From NCBI RefSeq assembly GCF_004340205.1, contig NZ_SLWB01000006.1, forward strand, positions 165,548 to 229,547: a stretch of DNA of 64,000 nucleotides, in the 5' to 3' direction. The position numbers were made by a program, and so were the translations under genes. The notes under the pieces were generated by a model. It was not told the DNA's origin, did not search any database, and saw only the letters and a program-made list of their open reading frames with translations. Source of the stretch: Acetobacteroides hydrogenigenes (lineage in GTDB: Bacteria; Bacteroidota; Bacteroidia; Bacteroidales; ZOR0009). Shown here one piece after another: positions 63,909 to 64,000 of this stretch (position 1 is its first letter; each line of letters starts with the position of its first letter).

Positions 63909-64000
63909 GTTTGGCGGCCACCTACTCTCCCGCTTGGTGTAGCAGTACCATCGGCGCTGGCGGGCTTAACGGCCCTGTTCGGAATGGGAAGGGGTGGAGC
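63909..64000 (-). rRNA. rrf: 5S ribosomal RNA, 3' part (5' end outside window)
   Basis: The minus strand reads CCCATTCCGAACAGGG, then TTAAGCCCGCCAGCGCCGAT and GGGAGAGTAGGTGGCCGCCAA, the conserved loop B/C, helix IV/V and 3' end of bacterial 5S rRNA. About 20-25 nt of the 5' end lie past the window edge. Confidence 0.93.

Overview
The window looks like chromosome from a member of the Bacteroidota, most likely of order Bacteroidales. The evidence is a SusC/RagA-type TonB-dependent receptor, promoters of the TTTG-N(18-21)-TAnnTTTG type, and many families typical of this phylum: DUF4922, DUF4403, DUF5009/NagX-like, NamZ/DUF1343, a patatin fused to a surface-antigen barrel, and a two-ACT SerB. I see no phage, no insertion sequence with a transposase and no CRISPR array. 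The unusual material lies in operon composition and in the intergenic DNA.

Layout. 1-4.7 kb: the 5' part of a susC gene and a secreted phosphoesterase/beta-propeller protein, both leftward. 4.9-17.1 kb: a rightward peptidoglycan-salvage cluster of tandem glycosyltransferase, GalT/HIT-like DUF4922 protein, SpoIID/LytB protein, AmpG-like permease, exo-muramidase NamZ, NagX/MurT-like membrane protein, MurK-type kinase and MurQ etherase, followed after a 41-bp repeat array by a secreted amidase. 17.2-20.0 kb: leftward operon of a HAMP-domain membrane sensor, TrkH and a zinc-ribbon protein. 20.2-21.6 kb: ECF sigma, anti-sigma and Spy/CpxP-like operon. 22.9-24.6 kb: pyruvoyl arginine decarboxylase and a deoxyhypusine-synthase homologue. 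24.6-28.4 kb: bacteriohemerythrin, Fe-alcohol dehydrogenase and Xaa-Pro aminopeptidase. 29-36 kb: poorly characterised genes (HELFH metalloprotease-like, beta-CASP hydrolase, lipoprotein, TPR, GNAT). 36-50 kb: housekeeping genes (glyA, ClC channel, DUF4403, pyridoxal kinase, CDF, hemH, nfo, patatin-barrel). 50-54 kb: etfB-etfA-acyl-CoA dehydrogenase operon. 54-64 kb: DUF2520, pheT, MATE, AlbA_2, serB, CHAD, then a leftward 5S rRNA - tRNA-Ile - tRNA-Ala cluster at the right edge.

How genes work together. In the salvage cluster, secreted NamZ (and the secreted amidase) would release MurNAc and denuded glycan outside the inner membrane, AmpG and the NagX/MurT-like protein would bring sugars or muropeptides in, the kinase would give MurNAc-6-P and MurQ would convert it to GlcNAc-6-P. 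The SpoIID protein has no signal peptide, so it and the two transferase-like proteins suggest an extra cytoplasmic branch.

A second theme is intergenic repeats. Four unrelated arrays (41 bp; 42 bp; 21/22-bp dimers; about 21-bp GC-rich palindromes) each sit directly downstream of a gene. Their periods cluster at one or two times about 21 bp, which is close to whole helical turns. Several dispersed inverted repeats of MITE/REP type are also present.
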